DNA from: Prosopocoilus inquinatus
Taxonomy: Eukaryota > Arthropoda > Insecta > Coleoptera > Lucanidae
DNA length: 64,000 nt
Direction: 5' to 3'
Assembly (NCBI GenBank): GCA_036172665.1
Contig: JAYKNF010000033.1
Location: forward strand, 124,001-188,000
Part shown: positions 11,320-24,642 of the stretch, piece by piece
How the letters are laid out: each line of letters starts with the position of its first letter
Position numbering within the stretch: position 1 is the first letter of the stretch
Position numbers and translations under genes: made by a program
Notes under the pieces: model-generated
What the model saw: only the letters and a program-made list of their open reading frames with translations
The model's database searches: none
Told to the model about the DNA's origin: nothing

Positions 11320-13850
11320 CGAAACAACACGTATTAGCGTTGTTCCTGTGATGTATCTAATCGATCCTTACTTATCTAATATGTTATTTGACGTTTCGAT
11401 AGGCTCCAGTAACTCTGATGTGAGATACGAAATTTTTGGACGCAGCAGGAGCTGGAAATAGTTTTAAACGAAACAACACGTATTAGCGTTGTTCCTGTGA
11501 TCTATCTAATCGATCCTTACTCATCTATCATGTTATTTGACGTTTGGATGGACTCCAGTAACTCTGATGTGAGATACAAAGTTTATCGGAAGCAGCAGAA
11601 GCTGCAAATAGTTTTAAATGAAACAACACGCATTAGCGTTGTTCCTGTGATGTATCTAATCGATCCTTACTGATCTATCATGTTATTTGACGTTTCGATG
11701 GACTCTAGTAATTCTGATGTGAGATACGAAGTTTTTGGACGCAGCAGGAGCTGGAAATAGTTTTAAATGAAACAACACGTATTAGCGTTGTTCCTGTGAT
11801 GTATCTAATCGATCCTTACTCATCTATCATGTTATTTGACGTTTGGATGGACTCCAGTAACTCTGATGTGAGATACAAAGTTCTCGGACGCAGCAGTTGC
11901 TGGAAATAGTTTTAAACGAAACAACACGCATTAGCGTTGTTTCTGTGATGTATCTAATCGATTCTTACTCATCTATCATGTTATTTGACGTTTGGATGGA
12001 CTCCAGTAACTCTGATGTGAGATACAAAGTTCTCGGACGCAGCAGTTGCTGGAAATAGTTTTAAACGAAACAACACGCATTAGCGTTGTTCCTGTGATGT
12101 ATCTAATCGATTCTTACTCATCTATCATGTTATTTCACGTTTCGATGGACTCCAGTAAGTCTGATGTGAGATACGACGTTTTCGGACGCAGCAGCAACTG
12201 GAAATAGTTTTAAACGAAACAACACGTATTAGCGTTGTTCCTGTGATGTATCTAATCGATACTTACTCATCTATCATGTTATTTGACGTTTGGATATACT
12301 CCAGTAACTCTGATGTGAGATACAAAGTTCTCGGACGCAGCAGTTGCTGGAAATAGTTTTAAACGAAACAACACGCATTAGCGTTGTTCCTGTGATGTAT
12401 CTAATCGATTCTTACTCATCTATCATGTTATTTCACGTTTCGATGGACTCTAGTAACTCTGATGTGAGATACGAAGTTTTTGGACGCAGCAGGAGCTGGA
12501 AATAGTTTTAAACGAAACAACATGCATTAGCGATGTTCCTGTGATGTATCAATCGATCCTTACTCATCTATCATGTTATTTGTCGTTTCGATGGCCTCCA
12601 GTAACTCTGATGTGAGATACGACGTTTTCGGACGCAGCAGAAGCTGGAAATAGTTTTAAACGAAACAACACGCATTAGCGATGTTCCTGTGATGTATCTA
12701 ATCGATCCTTACACATCTATCATGTTATTTTACGTTTGGATGGACTCCAGTAACTCTGATGTGAGATACAAAGTTTTTGGACGCAGCAGAAGCTGGAAAT
12801 AGTTTTAAACGAAACAACACGCATTAGCGATGTTCCTGTGATGTATCTAATCGATCCTTACTTATCTACTATGTTATTTTACGTTTGGATGGACTCCAGT
12901 AACTCTGATGTGAGATACAAAGTTTTTGGACGCAGCAGGAGCTGGAAATAGTTTTAAACGAAACAACACGCATTAGCGTTGTTCCTGTGATGTATCTAAT
13001 CGATCCTTACTCATCTATCATGTTATTTGACGTTTGGATGGACTCCAGTAACTCTGATGTGAGATACAAAGTTCTCGGACGCAGCAGAAGCTGGAAATAG
13101 TTTTGAATGAAACAACACGTACTAGCGTTGTTCCTGTGATGTATCTAAACGATCCTTACTTATCTAACATGTTATTTGACGTTTGGATGGACTCCAGTAA
13201 CTCTGATGTGTGATACGAAATTTTCGGACGCAGCAGAAGCTGAAATAGTTTTAAACGAAACAACACGCATTAGCGTTGTTCCTGTGATGTATCTAATCGA
13301 TCCTTACTCATCTGTCATGTTATTTGACGTTTCGATGGACTCTAGTAATTCTGATGTGAGATACGAAGTTTTTGGACGCAGCAGGAGCTGGAAATAGTTT
13401 TAAACGAAAAAACACGTATTAGCGTTGTTCCTGTGATGTATCTAATCGATCCTGACTCATCTATCATGTTATTTGACGTTTGGATGGACTCCAGTAACTC
13501 TGATGTGAGATACAAAGTTCTCGGACGCAGCAGTAGCTGGAAATAATTTTGAACGAAACAACACGTATTAGCGTTGTTCCTGTGATGTATCTAAGCGATC
13601 CTTACTTATCTAACGTGTTATTTGACGTTTCGATGGACTCCAGTAACTCTGATGTGAGATACGACGTTTTCGGACGCAGCAGAAGCTGGAAATAGTTTTA
13701 AACGAAACAACACGCATTAGCGATGTTCCTGTGATGTATCAATCGATCCTTACTCATCTATCATGTTATTTGTCGTTTCGATGGCCTCCAGTAACTCTGA
13801 TGTGAGATACGACGTTTTCGGACGCAGCAGGAGCTGGAAATAGTTTTAAA
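11320..13850. repeat. 17-monomer HOR 'beta', unit 1 (2531 bp)
   Basis: Seventeen monomers start at 11320, 11469 (150), 11619, 11768, 11917, 12066, 12215, 12364, 12513 (148), 12661, 12810, 12959, 13108 (148), 13256, 13405, 13554 and 13703 (148). Landmarks are TTTCGATAGGC, GATCTATCTAATC, CTGATCTATC, several monomers ending AGTTGCTGG, TTTGGATATACTCC, TTTCACGTTTCG, CATGCATTAGCGATG, CGTACTAGCG, CGAAAAAACACG with CCTGACTC, and TAACGTGTT. The next copy begins at 13851, and a further full period is 21220-23750. Confidence 0.93.
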
Positions 13851-16800
13851 CGAAACAACACGCATTAGCGTTGTTCCTGTGATGTATCTAATCGATCCTT
13901 ACTTATCTAATATGTTATTTGACGTTTCGATAGGCTCCAGTAACTCTGATGTGAGATACGAAATTTTTGGACGCAGCAGGAGCTGGAAATAGTTTTAAAC
14001 GAAACAACACGTATTAGCGTTGTTCCTGTGATCTATCTAATCGATCCTTACTCATCTATCATGTTATTTGACGTTTGGATGGACTCCAGTAACTCTGATG
14101 TGAGATACAAAGTTAATCTTAAGCAGCAGAAGCTGCAAATAGTTTTAAATGAAACAACACGCATTAGCGTTGTTCCTGTGATGTATCTAATCGATCCTTA
14201 CTGATCTATCATGTTATTTGACGTTTCGATGGACTCTAGTAATTCTGATGTGAGATACGAAGTTTTTGGACGCAGCAGGAGCTGGAAATAGTTTTAAATG
14301 AAACAACACGTATTAGCGTTGTTCCTGTGATGTATCTAGTCGATCCTTACTCATCTATCATGTTATTTGACGTTTGGATGGACTCCAGTAACTCTGATGT
14401 GAGATACAAAGTTCTCGGACGCAGCAGTTGCTGGAAATAGTTTTAAACGAAACAACACGCATTAGCGTTGTTTCTGTGATGTATCTAATCGATTCTTACT
14501 CATCTATCATGTTATTTGACGTTTGGATGGACTCCAGTAACTCTGATGTGAGATACAAAGTTCTCGGACGCAGCAGTTGCTGGAAATAGTTTTAAACGAA
14601 ACAACACGCATTAGCGTTGTTCCTGTGATGTATCTAATCGATTCTTACTCATCTATCATGTTATTTCACGTTTCGATGGACTCCAGTAAGTCTGATGTGA
14701 GATACGACGTTTTCGGACGCAGCAGCAACTGGAAATAGTTTTAAACGAAACAACACGTATTAGCGTTGTTCCTGTGATGTATCTAATCGATACTTACTCA
14801 TCTATCATGTTATTTGACGTTTGGATATACTCCAGTAACTCTGATGTGAGATACAAAGTTCTCGGACGCAGCAGTTGCTGGAAATAGTTTTAAACGAAAC
14901 AACACGCATTAGCGTTGTTCCTGTGATGTATCTAATCGATTCTTACTCATCTATCATGTTATTTCACGTTTCGATGGACTCTAGTAACTCTGATGTGAGA
15001 TACGAAGTTTTTGGACGCAGCAGGAGCTGGAAATAGTTTTAAACGAAACAACATGCATTAGCGATGTTCCTGTGATGTATCAATCGATCCTTACTCATCT
15101 ATCATGTTATTTGTCGTTTCGATGGCCTCCAGTAACTCTGATGTGAGATACGACGTTTTCGGACGCAGCAGAAGCTGGAAATAGTTTTAAACGAAACAAC
15201 ACGCATTAGCGATGTTCCTGTGATGTATCTAATCGATCCTTACTCATCTATCATGTTATTTTACGTTTGGATGGACTCCAGTAACTCTGATGTGAGATAC
15301 AAAGTTTTTGGACGCAGCAGAAGCTGGAAATAGTTTTAAACGAAACAACACGCATTAGCGATGTTCCTGTGATGTATCTAATCGATCCTTACTTATCTAC
15401 TATGTTATTTTACGTTTGGATGGACTCCAGTAACTCTGATGTGAGATACAAAGTTTTTGGACGCAGCAGGAGCTGGAAATAGTTTTAAACGAAACAACAC
15501 GCATTAGCGTTGTTCCTGTGATGTATCTAATCGATCCTTACTGATCTATCATGTTATTTGACGTTTCGATGGACTCTAGTAATTCTGATGTGAGATACGA
15601 AGTTTTTGGACGCAGCAGGAGCTGGAAATAGTTTTAAATGAAACAACACGTATTAGCGTTGTTCCTGTGATGTATCTAATCGATCCTTACTCATCTATCA
15701 TGTTATTTGACGTTTGGATGGACTCCAGTAACTCTGATGTGAGATACAAAGTTCTCGGACGCAGCAGTTGCTGGAAATAGTTTTAAACGAAACAACACGC
15801 ATTAGCGTTGTTTCTGTGATGTATCTAATCGATTCTTACTCATCTATCATGTTATTTGACGTTTGGATGGACTCCAGTAACTCTGATGTGAGATACAAAG
15901 TTCTCGGACGCAGCAGTTGCTGGAAATAGTTTTAAACGAAACAACACGCATTAGCGTTGTTCCTGTGATGTATCTAATCGATTCTTACTCATCTATCATG
16001 TTATTTCACGTTTCGATGGACTCCAGTAAGTCTGATGTGAGATACGACGTTTTCGGACGCAGCAGCAACTGGAAATAGTTTTAAACGAAACAACACGTAT
16101 TAGCGTTGTTCCTGTGATGTATCTAATCGATTCTTACTCATCTATCATGTTATTTCACGTTTCGATGGACTCTAGTAACTCTGATGTGAGATACGAAGTT
16201 TTTGGACGCAGCAGGAGCTGGAAATAGTTTTAAACGAAACAACATGCATTAGCGATGTTCCTGTGATGTATCAATCGATCCTTACTCATCTATCATGTTA
16301 TTTGTCGTTTCGATGGCCTCCAGTAACTCTGATGTGAGATACGACGTTTTCGGACGCAGCAGAAGCTGGAAATAGTTTTAAACGAAACAACACGCATTAG
16401 CGATGTTCCTGTGATGTATCTAATCGATCCTTACTCATCTATCATGTTATTTTACGTTTGGATGGACTCCAGTAACTCTGATGTGAGATACAAAGTTTTT
16501 GGACGCAGCAGAAGCTGGAAATAGTTTTAAACGAAACAACACGCATTAGCGATGTTCCTGTGATGTATCTAATCGATCCTTACTTATCTACTATGTTATT
16601 TTACGTTTGGATGGACTCCAGTAACTCTGATGTGAGATACAAAGTTTTTGGACGCAGCAGGAGCTGGAAATAGTTTTAAACGAAACAACACGCATTAGCG
16701 TTGTTCCTGTGATGTATCTAATCGATCCTTACTCATCTATCATGTTATTTGACGTTTGGATGGACTCCAGTAACTCTGATGTGAGATACAAAGTTCTCGG

Positions 16801-17126
16801 ACGCAGCAGAAGCTGGAAATAGTTTTGAATGAAACAACACGTACTAGCGTTGTTCCTGTGATGTATCTAAACGATCCTTACTTATCTAACATGTTATTTG
16901 ACGTTTGGATGGACTCCAGTAACTCTGATGTGTGATACGAAATTTTCGGACGCAGCAGAAGCTGAAATAGTTTTAAACGAAACAACACGCATTAGCGTTG
17001 TTCCTGTGATGTATCTAATCGATCCTTACTCATCTGTCATGTTATTTGACGTTTCGATGGACTCTAGTAATTCTGATGTGAGATACGAAGTTTTTGGACG
17101 CAGCAGGAGCTGGAAATAGTTTTAAA
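13851..17126. repeat. 17-monomer HOR 'beta', unit 2, internally expanded
   Basis: It starts like unit 1 at a displacement of 2531 bp. The segment 14150-15489 (1340 bp, nine monomers) is then repeated as 15490-16680 (1191 bp, eight monomers). The second pass lacks one monomer: 16086 joins the 5' part of the 14746 type (CGTATTAG) to the rest of the 14895 type (CGATTCTTAC, TTTCACG). The net gain is eight monomers, so landmarks at 13176 and 16898 are 3722 bp apart instead of 2531. The monomer at 14000 has the private variant AGTTAATCTTAAGCAG, also seen at 22707. Confidence 0.92.
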
Positions 17127-20100
17127 CGAAAAAACACGTATTAGCGTTGTTCCTGTGATGTATCTAATCGATCCTGACTCATCTATCATGTTATTTGACG
17201 TTTTGATGGACTCCAGTAAGTCTGATGTGAGATACGACTTTTTCGGACGCAGCAGCAACTGGAAATAGTTTTAAACGAAACAACACGTATTAGCGTTGTT
17301 CCTGTGATGTATCTAATCGATACTTACTCATCTATCATGTTATTTGACGTTTGGATGGACTCCAGTAACTCTGATGTGAGATACAAAGTTCTCGGACGCA
17401 GCAGTAGCTGGAAATAATTTTGAACGAAACAACACGTATTAGCGTTGTTCCTGTGATGTATCTAAGCGATCCTTACTTATCTAACGTGTTATTTGACGTT
17501 TCGATGGACTCCAGTAACTCTGATGTGAGATACGACGTTTTCGGACGCAGCAGAAGCTGGAAATAGTTTTAAACGAAACAACACGCATTAGCGATGTTCC
17601 TGTGATGTATCAATCGATCCTTACTCATCTATCATGTTATTTGTCGTTTCGATGGCCTCCAGTAACTCTGATGTGAGATACGACGTTTTCGGACGCAGCA
17701 GAAGCTGGAAATAGTTTTAAACGAAACAACACGCATTAGCGATGTTCCTGTGATGTATCTAATCGATCCTTACTCATCTATCATGTTATTTTACGTTTGG
17801 ATGGACTCTAGTAATTCTGAAGAGAAATACGAAGTTTTTGGACGCAGCAGGAGCTGGAAATAGTTTTAAATGAAATAACACGTATTAGCGTTGTTCCTGT
17901 GATGTATCTAATCGATCCTTACTTATATAGCATGTTATTTGACGTTTGAATGGACTCCAGTAACTCTGATGTGAGATATAAAGTTCTCGGACGCAGCAGA
18001 AGCTGGAAATAGTTTTGAACGAAACAACACGTATTAGCGTTGTTCCTGTGATGTATCTAAGCGATCCTTACTTATCTAACATGTTATTTGACGTTTCGAT
18101 GGACTCCAGTAACTCTGATGTGAGATACGACGTTTTCGGACGCAGCAGAAGCTGGAAATAGTTTTAAACGAAACAACACGCATTAGCGATGTTCCTGTGA
18201 TGTATCAATCGATCCTTACTCATCTATCATGTTATTTGTCGTTTCGATGGCCTCCAGTAACTCTGATGTGAGATACGACGTTTTCGGACGCAGCAGGAGC
18301 TGGAAATAGTTTTAAACGAAACAACACGCATTAGCGTTGTTCCTGTGATGTATCTAATCGATCCTTACTCATCTATCATGTTATTTGGCGTTTCGATGGA
18401 CTCCAGTAACTCTGATGTGAGATACGAAATTTTTGGACGCAGCAGGAGCTGGAAATAGTTTTAAACGAAACAACACGTATTAGCGTTGTTCCTGTGATGT
18501 ATCTAATCGATCCTTACTTATATAGCATGTTATTTGACGTTTGAATGGACTCCAGTAACTCTGATGTGAGATACAAAGTTCTCGGACGCAGCAGAAGCTG
18601 GAAATAGTTTTGAACGAAACAACACGTATTAGCGTTGTTCCTGTGATGTATCTAATCGATCCTTACTTATCTAATATGTTATTTGACGTTTCGATAGGCT
18701 CCAGTAACTCTGATGTGAGATACGAAATTTTTGGACGCAGCAGGAGCTGGAAATAGTTTTAAACGAAACAACACGTATTAGCGTTGTTCCTGTGATGTAT
18801 CTAATCGATCCTTACTCATCTATCATGTTATTTGACGTTTGGATGGACTCCAGTAACTCTGATGTGAGATACAAAGTTTATCGGAAGCAGCAGAAGCTGC
18901 AAATAGTTTTAAATGAAACAACACGCATTAGCGTTGTTCCTGTGATGTATCTAATCGATCCTTACTCATCTATCATGTTATTTGAGGTTTCGATGGACTC
19001 TAGTAATTCTGATGTGAGATACGAAGTTTTTGGACGCAGCAGGAGCTGGAAATAGTTTTAAATGAAACAACACGTATTAGCGTTGTTCCTGTGATGTATC
19101 TAATCGATCCTTACTCATCTATCATGTTATTTGACGTTTGGATGGACTCCAGTAACTCTGATGTGAAGTTCTCGGACGCAGCAGTTGCTGGAAATAGTTT
19201 TAAACGAAACAACACGCATTAGCGTTGTTCCTGTGATGTATCTAATCGATTCTTACTCATCTATCATGTTATTTGACGTTTGGATGGACTCCAGTAAGTC
19301 TGATGTAATATACAAAGTTCTCGGACGCAGCAGTTGCTGGAAATAGTTTTAAACGAAACAACACGGCATTAGCGTTGTTCCTGTGATGTATCTAATCGAT
19401 TCTTACTCATCTATCATGTTATTTCACGTTTCGATGGACTCCAGTAAGTCTGATGTGAGATACGACGTTTTCGGACGCAGCAGCAACTGGAAATAGTTTT
19501 AAACGAAACAACACGTATTAGCGTTGTTCCTGTGATGTATCTAATCGATACTTACTCATCTATCATGTTATTTGACGTTTGGATATACTCCAGTAACTCT
19601 GATGTGAGATACAAAGTTCTCGGACGCAGCAGTTGCTGGAAATAGTTATAAACGAAACAACACGCATTAGCGTTGTTCCTGTGATGTATCTAATCGATTC
19701 TTACTCATCTATCATGTTATTTGACGTTTCGATGGACTCTAGTAACTCTGATGTGAGATACGAAGTTTTTGGACGCAGCAGGAGCTGGAAATAGTTTTAA
19801 ACGAAACAACACGCATTAGCGATGTTCCTGTGATGTATCAATCGATCCTTACTCATCTATCATGTTATTTGTCGTTTCGATGGCCTCCAGTAACTCTGAT
19901 GTGAGATACGACGTTTTCGGACGCAGCAGAAGCTGGAAATAGTTTTAAACGAAACAACACGCATTAGCGATGTTCCTGTGATGTATCTAATCGATCCTTA
20001 CTCATCTATCATGTTATTTTACGTTTGGATGGACTCCAGTAACTCTGATGTGAGATACAAAGTTTTTGGACGCAGCAGAAGCTGGAAATAGTTTTAAACG

Positions 20101-21070
20101 AAACAACACGCATTAGCGATGTTCCTGTGATGTATCTAATCGATCCTTACTTATCTACTATGTTATTTTACGTTTGGATGGACTCCAGTAACTCTGATGT
20201 GAGATACAAAGTTTTTGGACGCAGCAGGAGCTGGAAATAGTTTTAAACGAAACAACACGCATTAGCGTTGTTCCTGTGATGTATCTAATCGATCCTTACT
20301 CATCTATCATGTTATTTGACGTTTCAAACAACACGCATTAGCGTTGTTCCTGTGATGTATCTAATCGATCCTTACTCATCTATCATGTTATTTGACGTTT
20401 CGATGGACTCTAGTAATTCTGATGTGAGATACGAAGTTTTTGGACGCAGCAGGAGCTGGAAATAGTTTTAAACGAAACAACACGTATTAGCGTTGTTCCT
20501 GTGATGTATCTAATCGATCCTTACTCATCTATCATGTTATTTGACGTTTGGATGGACTCCAGTAACTCTGATGTGAGATACAAAGTTTATCGGAAGCAGC
20601 AGAAGCTGCAAATAGTTTTAAACGAAACAACACGCATTAGCGTTGTTCCTGTGATGTATCTAATCGATCCTTACTCATCTATCATGTTATTTGACGTTTC
20701 GATGGACTCTAGTAATTCTGATGTGAGATACGAAGTTTTTGGACGCAGCAGGAGCTGGAAATAGTTTTAAACGAAACAACACGTATTAGCGTTGTTCCTG
20801 TGATGTATCTAATCGATCCTTACTCATCTATCATGTTATTTGACGTTTGGATGGACTCCAGTAACTCTGATGTGAGATACAAAGTTTATCGGAAGCAGCA
20901 GAAGCTGCAAATAGTTTTAAATGAAACAACACGCATTAGCGTTGTTCCTGTGATGTATCTTATCGATCCTTACTCATCTATCATGTTATTTGACGTTTGG
21001 ACGGACACCAGTAACTCTGATGTGAGATACAAAGTTCTAGGACGCAGCAGAAGCTGGAAATAGTTTTGAA
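17127..21070. repeat. 'Gamma' block, copy 1
   Basis: It opens with a marker monomer (CGAAAAAACACG, CCTGACTC, CGACTTTTTCGG) at 17127 and one with ATCGATACTTAC and AGTAGCTGGAAATAATT at 17276. It continues through CTGAAGAGAAATAC (17722), GATATAAAG (17871), GGCGTTTCG (18317), a 150-bp monomer (18764), one with TTTGAGGTTTCG (18914), a 142-bp monomer (19063), ACGGCATTAG (19354, 150 bp), a truncated 77-bp monomer (20248-20324) and 150-bp types at 20473 and 20772. The same order recurs at a displacement of 7516 bp, then 7523 bp, starting at 24643. Confidence 0.93.
20248..20324. repeat. Truncated 77-bp satellite monomer
   Basis: The monomer stops after GACGTTTC and joins directly to AAACAACACGC of the next copy. 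About 72 bp, half a monomer, is missing. It is the same junction as at 27771-27847 and 43199-43275, so it is inherited from one ancestral deletion and marks copies of the gamma block. Confidence 0.95.
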
Positions 21071-21219
21071 TGAAACAACACATATTAGCGTTGTTCCTGT
21101 GATGTATCTAAACGATCCTTAATTATCTAACATGTTATTTGACGTTTGGATGGACTCTAGTAACTCTGATGTGAGATACGAAGTTTTTGGACGCAGCAGG
21201 AGCTGGAAATAGTTTTAAA
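21071..21219. repeat. Chimeric junction monomer, gamma to beta
   Basis: The 5' half (AAACGATCCTTAATTATC, TTTGGATGGACT) matches the tetramer type-3 monomer also present at 28594. The 3' half (CTAGTAACTCTGATG, CGAAGTTTTTGG, AGGAGCTGG) matches the beta monomer at 12364. The switch occurs within the shared stretch before GGACTC/CTAG. This is the breakpoint between gamma copy 1 and the next beta run. Confidence 0.9.
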
Positions 21220-24200
21220 CGAAACAACATGCATTAGCGATGTTCCTGTGATGTATCAATCGATCCTTACTCATCTATCATGTTATTTGTCGTTTCGATG
21301 GCCTCCAGTAACTCTGATGTGAGATACGACGTTTTCGGACGCAGCAGAAGCTGGAAATAGTTTTAAACGAAACAACACGCATTAGCGATGTTCCTGTGAT
21401 GTATCTAATCGATCCTTACTCATCTATCATGTTATTTTACGTTTGGATGGACTCCAGTAACTCTGATGTGAGATACAAAGTTTTTGGACGCAGCAGAAGC
21501 TGGAAATAGTTTTAAACGAAACAACACGCATTAGCGATGTTCCTGTGATGTATCTAATCGATCCTTACTTATCTACTATGTTATTTTACGTTTGGATGGA
21601 CTCCAGTAACTCTGATGTGAGATACAAAGTTTTTGGACGCAGCAGGAGCTGGAAATAGTTTTAAACGAAACAACACGCATTAGCGTTGTTCCTGTGATGT
21701 ATCTAATCGATCCTTACTCATCTATCATGTTATTTGACGTTTGGATGGACTCCAGTAACTCTGATGTGAGATACAAAGTTCTCGGACGCAGCAGAAGCTG
21801 GAAATAGTTTTGAATGAAACAACACGTACTAGCGTTGTTCCTGTGATGTATCTAAACGATCCTTACTTATCTAACATGTTATTTGACGTTTGGATGGACT
21901 CCAGTAACTCTGATGTGTGATACGAAATTTTCGGACGCAGCAGAAGCTGAAATAGTTTTAAACGAAACAACACGCATTAGCGTTGTTCCTGTGATGTATC
22001 TAATCGATCCTTACTCATCTGTCATGTTATTTGACGTTTCGATGGACTCTAGTAATTCTGATGTGAGATACGAAGTTTTTGGACGCAGCAGGAGCTGGAA
22101 ATAGTTTTAAACGAAAAAACACGTATTAGCGTTGTTCCTGTGATGTATCTAATCGATCCTGACTCATCTATCATGTTATTTGACGTTTGGATGGACTCCA
22201 GTAACTCTGATGTGAGATACAAAGTTCTCGGACGCAGCAGTAGCTGGAAATAATTTTGAACGAAACAACACGTATTAGCGTTGTTCCTGTGATGTATCTA
22301 AGCGATCCTTACTTATCTAACGTGTTATTTGACGTTTCGATGGACTCCAGTAACTCTGATGTGAGATACGACGTTTTCGGACGCAGCAGAAGCTGGAAAT
22401 AGTTTTAAACGAAACAACACGCATTAGCGATGTTCCTGTGATGTATCAATCGATCCTTACTCATCTATCATGTTATTTGTCGTTTCGATGGCCTCCAGTA
22501 ACTCTGATGTGAGATACGACGTTTTCGGACGCAGCAGGAGCTGGAAATAGTTTTAAACGAAACAACACGCATTAGCGTTGTTCCTGTGATGTATCTAATC
22601 GATCCTTACTTATCTAATATGTTATTTGACGTTTCGATAGGCTCCAGTAACTCTGATGTGAGATACGAAATTTTTGGACGCAGCAGGAGCTGGAAATAGT
22701 TTTAAACGAAACAACACGTATTAGCGTTGTTCCTGTGATCTATCTAATCGATCCTTACTCATCTATCATGTTATTTGACGTTTGGATGGACTCCAGTAAC
22801 TCTGATGTGAGATACAAAGTTAATCTTAAGCAGCAGAAGCTGCAAATAGTTTTAAATGAAACAACACGCATTAGCGTTGTTCCTGTGATGTATCTAATCG
22901 ATCCTTACTGATCTATCATGTTATTTGACGTTTCGATGGACTCTAGTAATTCTGATGTGAGATACGAAGTTTTTGGACGCAGCAGGAGCTGGAAATAGTT
23001 TTAAATGAAACAACACGTATTAGCGTTGTTCCTGTGATGTATCTAATCGATCCTTACTCATCTATCATGTTATTTGACGTTTGGATGGACTCCAGTAACT
23101 CTGATGTGAGATACAAAGTTCTCGGACGCAGCAGTTGCTGGAAATAGTTTTAAACGAAACAACACGCATTAGCGTTGTTTCTGTGATGTATCTAATCGAT
23201 TCTTACTCATCTATCATGTTATTTGACGTTTGGATGGACTCCAGTAACTCTGATGTGAGATACAAAGTTCTCGGACGCAGCAGTTGCTGGAAATAGTTTT
23301 AAACGAAACAACACGCATTAGCGTTGTTCCTGTGATGTATCTAATCGATTCTTACTCATCTATCATGTTATTTCACGTTTCGATGGACTCCAGTAAGTCT
23401 GATGTGAGATACGACGTTTTCGGACGCAGCAGCAACTGGAAATAGTTTTAAACGAAACAACACGTATTAGCGTTGTTCCTGTGATGTATCTAATCGATAC
23501 TTACTCATCTATCATGTTATTTGACGTTTGGATATACTCCAGTAACTCTGATGTGAGATACAAAGTTCTCGGACGCAGCAGTTGCTGGAAATAGTTTTAA
23601 ACGAAACAACACGCATTAGCGTTGTTCCTGTGATGTATCTAATCGATTCTTACTCATCTATCATGTTATTTCACGTTTCGATGGACTCTAGTAACTCTGA
23701 TGTGAGATACGAAGTTTTTGGACGCAGCAGGAGCTGGAAATAGTTTTAAACGAAACAACATGCATTAGCGATGTTCCTGTGATGTATCAATCGATCCTTA
23801 CTCATCTATCATGTTATTTGTCGTTTCGATGGCCTCCAGTAACTCTGATGTGAGATACGACGTTTTCGGACGCAGCAGAAGCTGGAAATAGTTTTAAACG
23901 AAACAACACGCATTAGCGATGTTCCTGTGATGTATCTAATCGATCCTTACTCATCTATCATGTTATTTTACGTTTGGATGGACTCCAGTAACTCTGATGT
24001 GAGATACAAAGTTTTTGGACGCAGCAGAAGCTGGAAATAGTTTTAAACGAAACAACACGCATTAGCGATGTTCCTGTGATGTATCTAATCGATCCTTACT
24101 TATCTACTATGTTATTTTACGTTTGGATGGACTCCAGTAACTCTGATGTGAGATACAAAGTTTTTGGACGCAGCAGGAGCTGGAAATAGTTTTAAACGAA

Positions 24201-24642
24201 ACAACACGCATTAGCGTTGTTCCTGTGATGTATCTAATCGATCCTTACTCATCTATCATGTTATTTGACGTTTGGATGGACTCCAGTAACTCTGATGTGA
24301 GATACAAAGTTCTCGGACGCAGCAGAAGCTGGAAATAGTTTTGAATGAAACAACACGTACTAGCGTTGTTCCTGTGATGTATCTAAACGATCCTTACTTA
24401 TCTAACATGTTATTTGACGTTTGGATGGACTCCAGTAACTCTGATGTGTGATACGAAATTTTCGGACGCAGCAGAAGCTGAAATAGTTTTAAACGAAACA
24501 ACACGCATTAGCGTTGTTCCTGTGATGTATCTAATCGATCCTTACTCATCTGTCATGTTATTTGACGTTTCGATGGACTCTAGTAATTCTGATGTGAGAT
24601 ACGAAGTTTTTGGACGCAGCAGGAGCTGGAAATAGTTTTAAA
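21220..24642. repeat. 17-monomer HOR 'beta', unit 3 plus partial unit 4
   Basis: 21220-23750 is a full 2531-bp beta period, starting at the CATGCATTAGCGATG monomer. 23751-24642 repeats its first six monomers before entering gamma copy 2. Unlike 13851-17126 it lacks the internal 1191-bp expansion. It shares the rare AGTTAATCTTAAGCAG monomer (22707) and CCTGACTC with AGTAGCTGG (22112), which matches 13405 at a displacement of 8707 bp. Confidence 0.92.

Noticed and set aside
13176..13397. 73-codon open frames (13176, 16898, 21883, 24414, 37011)
   Set aside because: They start at TTG and stay open only because a 148-bp monomer (AGCTGAAATAG) lost a base. They are copies of one satellite variant, not a gene family.
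17064..17258. Reverse-strand 64-codon open frames (17064, 24580, 37177, 40008)
   Set aside because: These are the complement of the marker monomer and its neighbour, present only where gamma blocks begin, with no coding signature.
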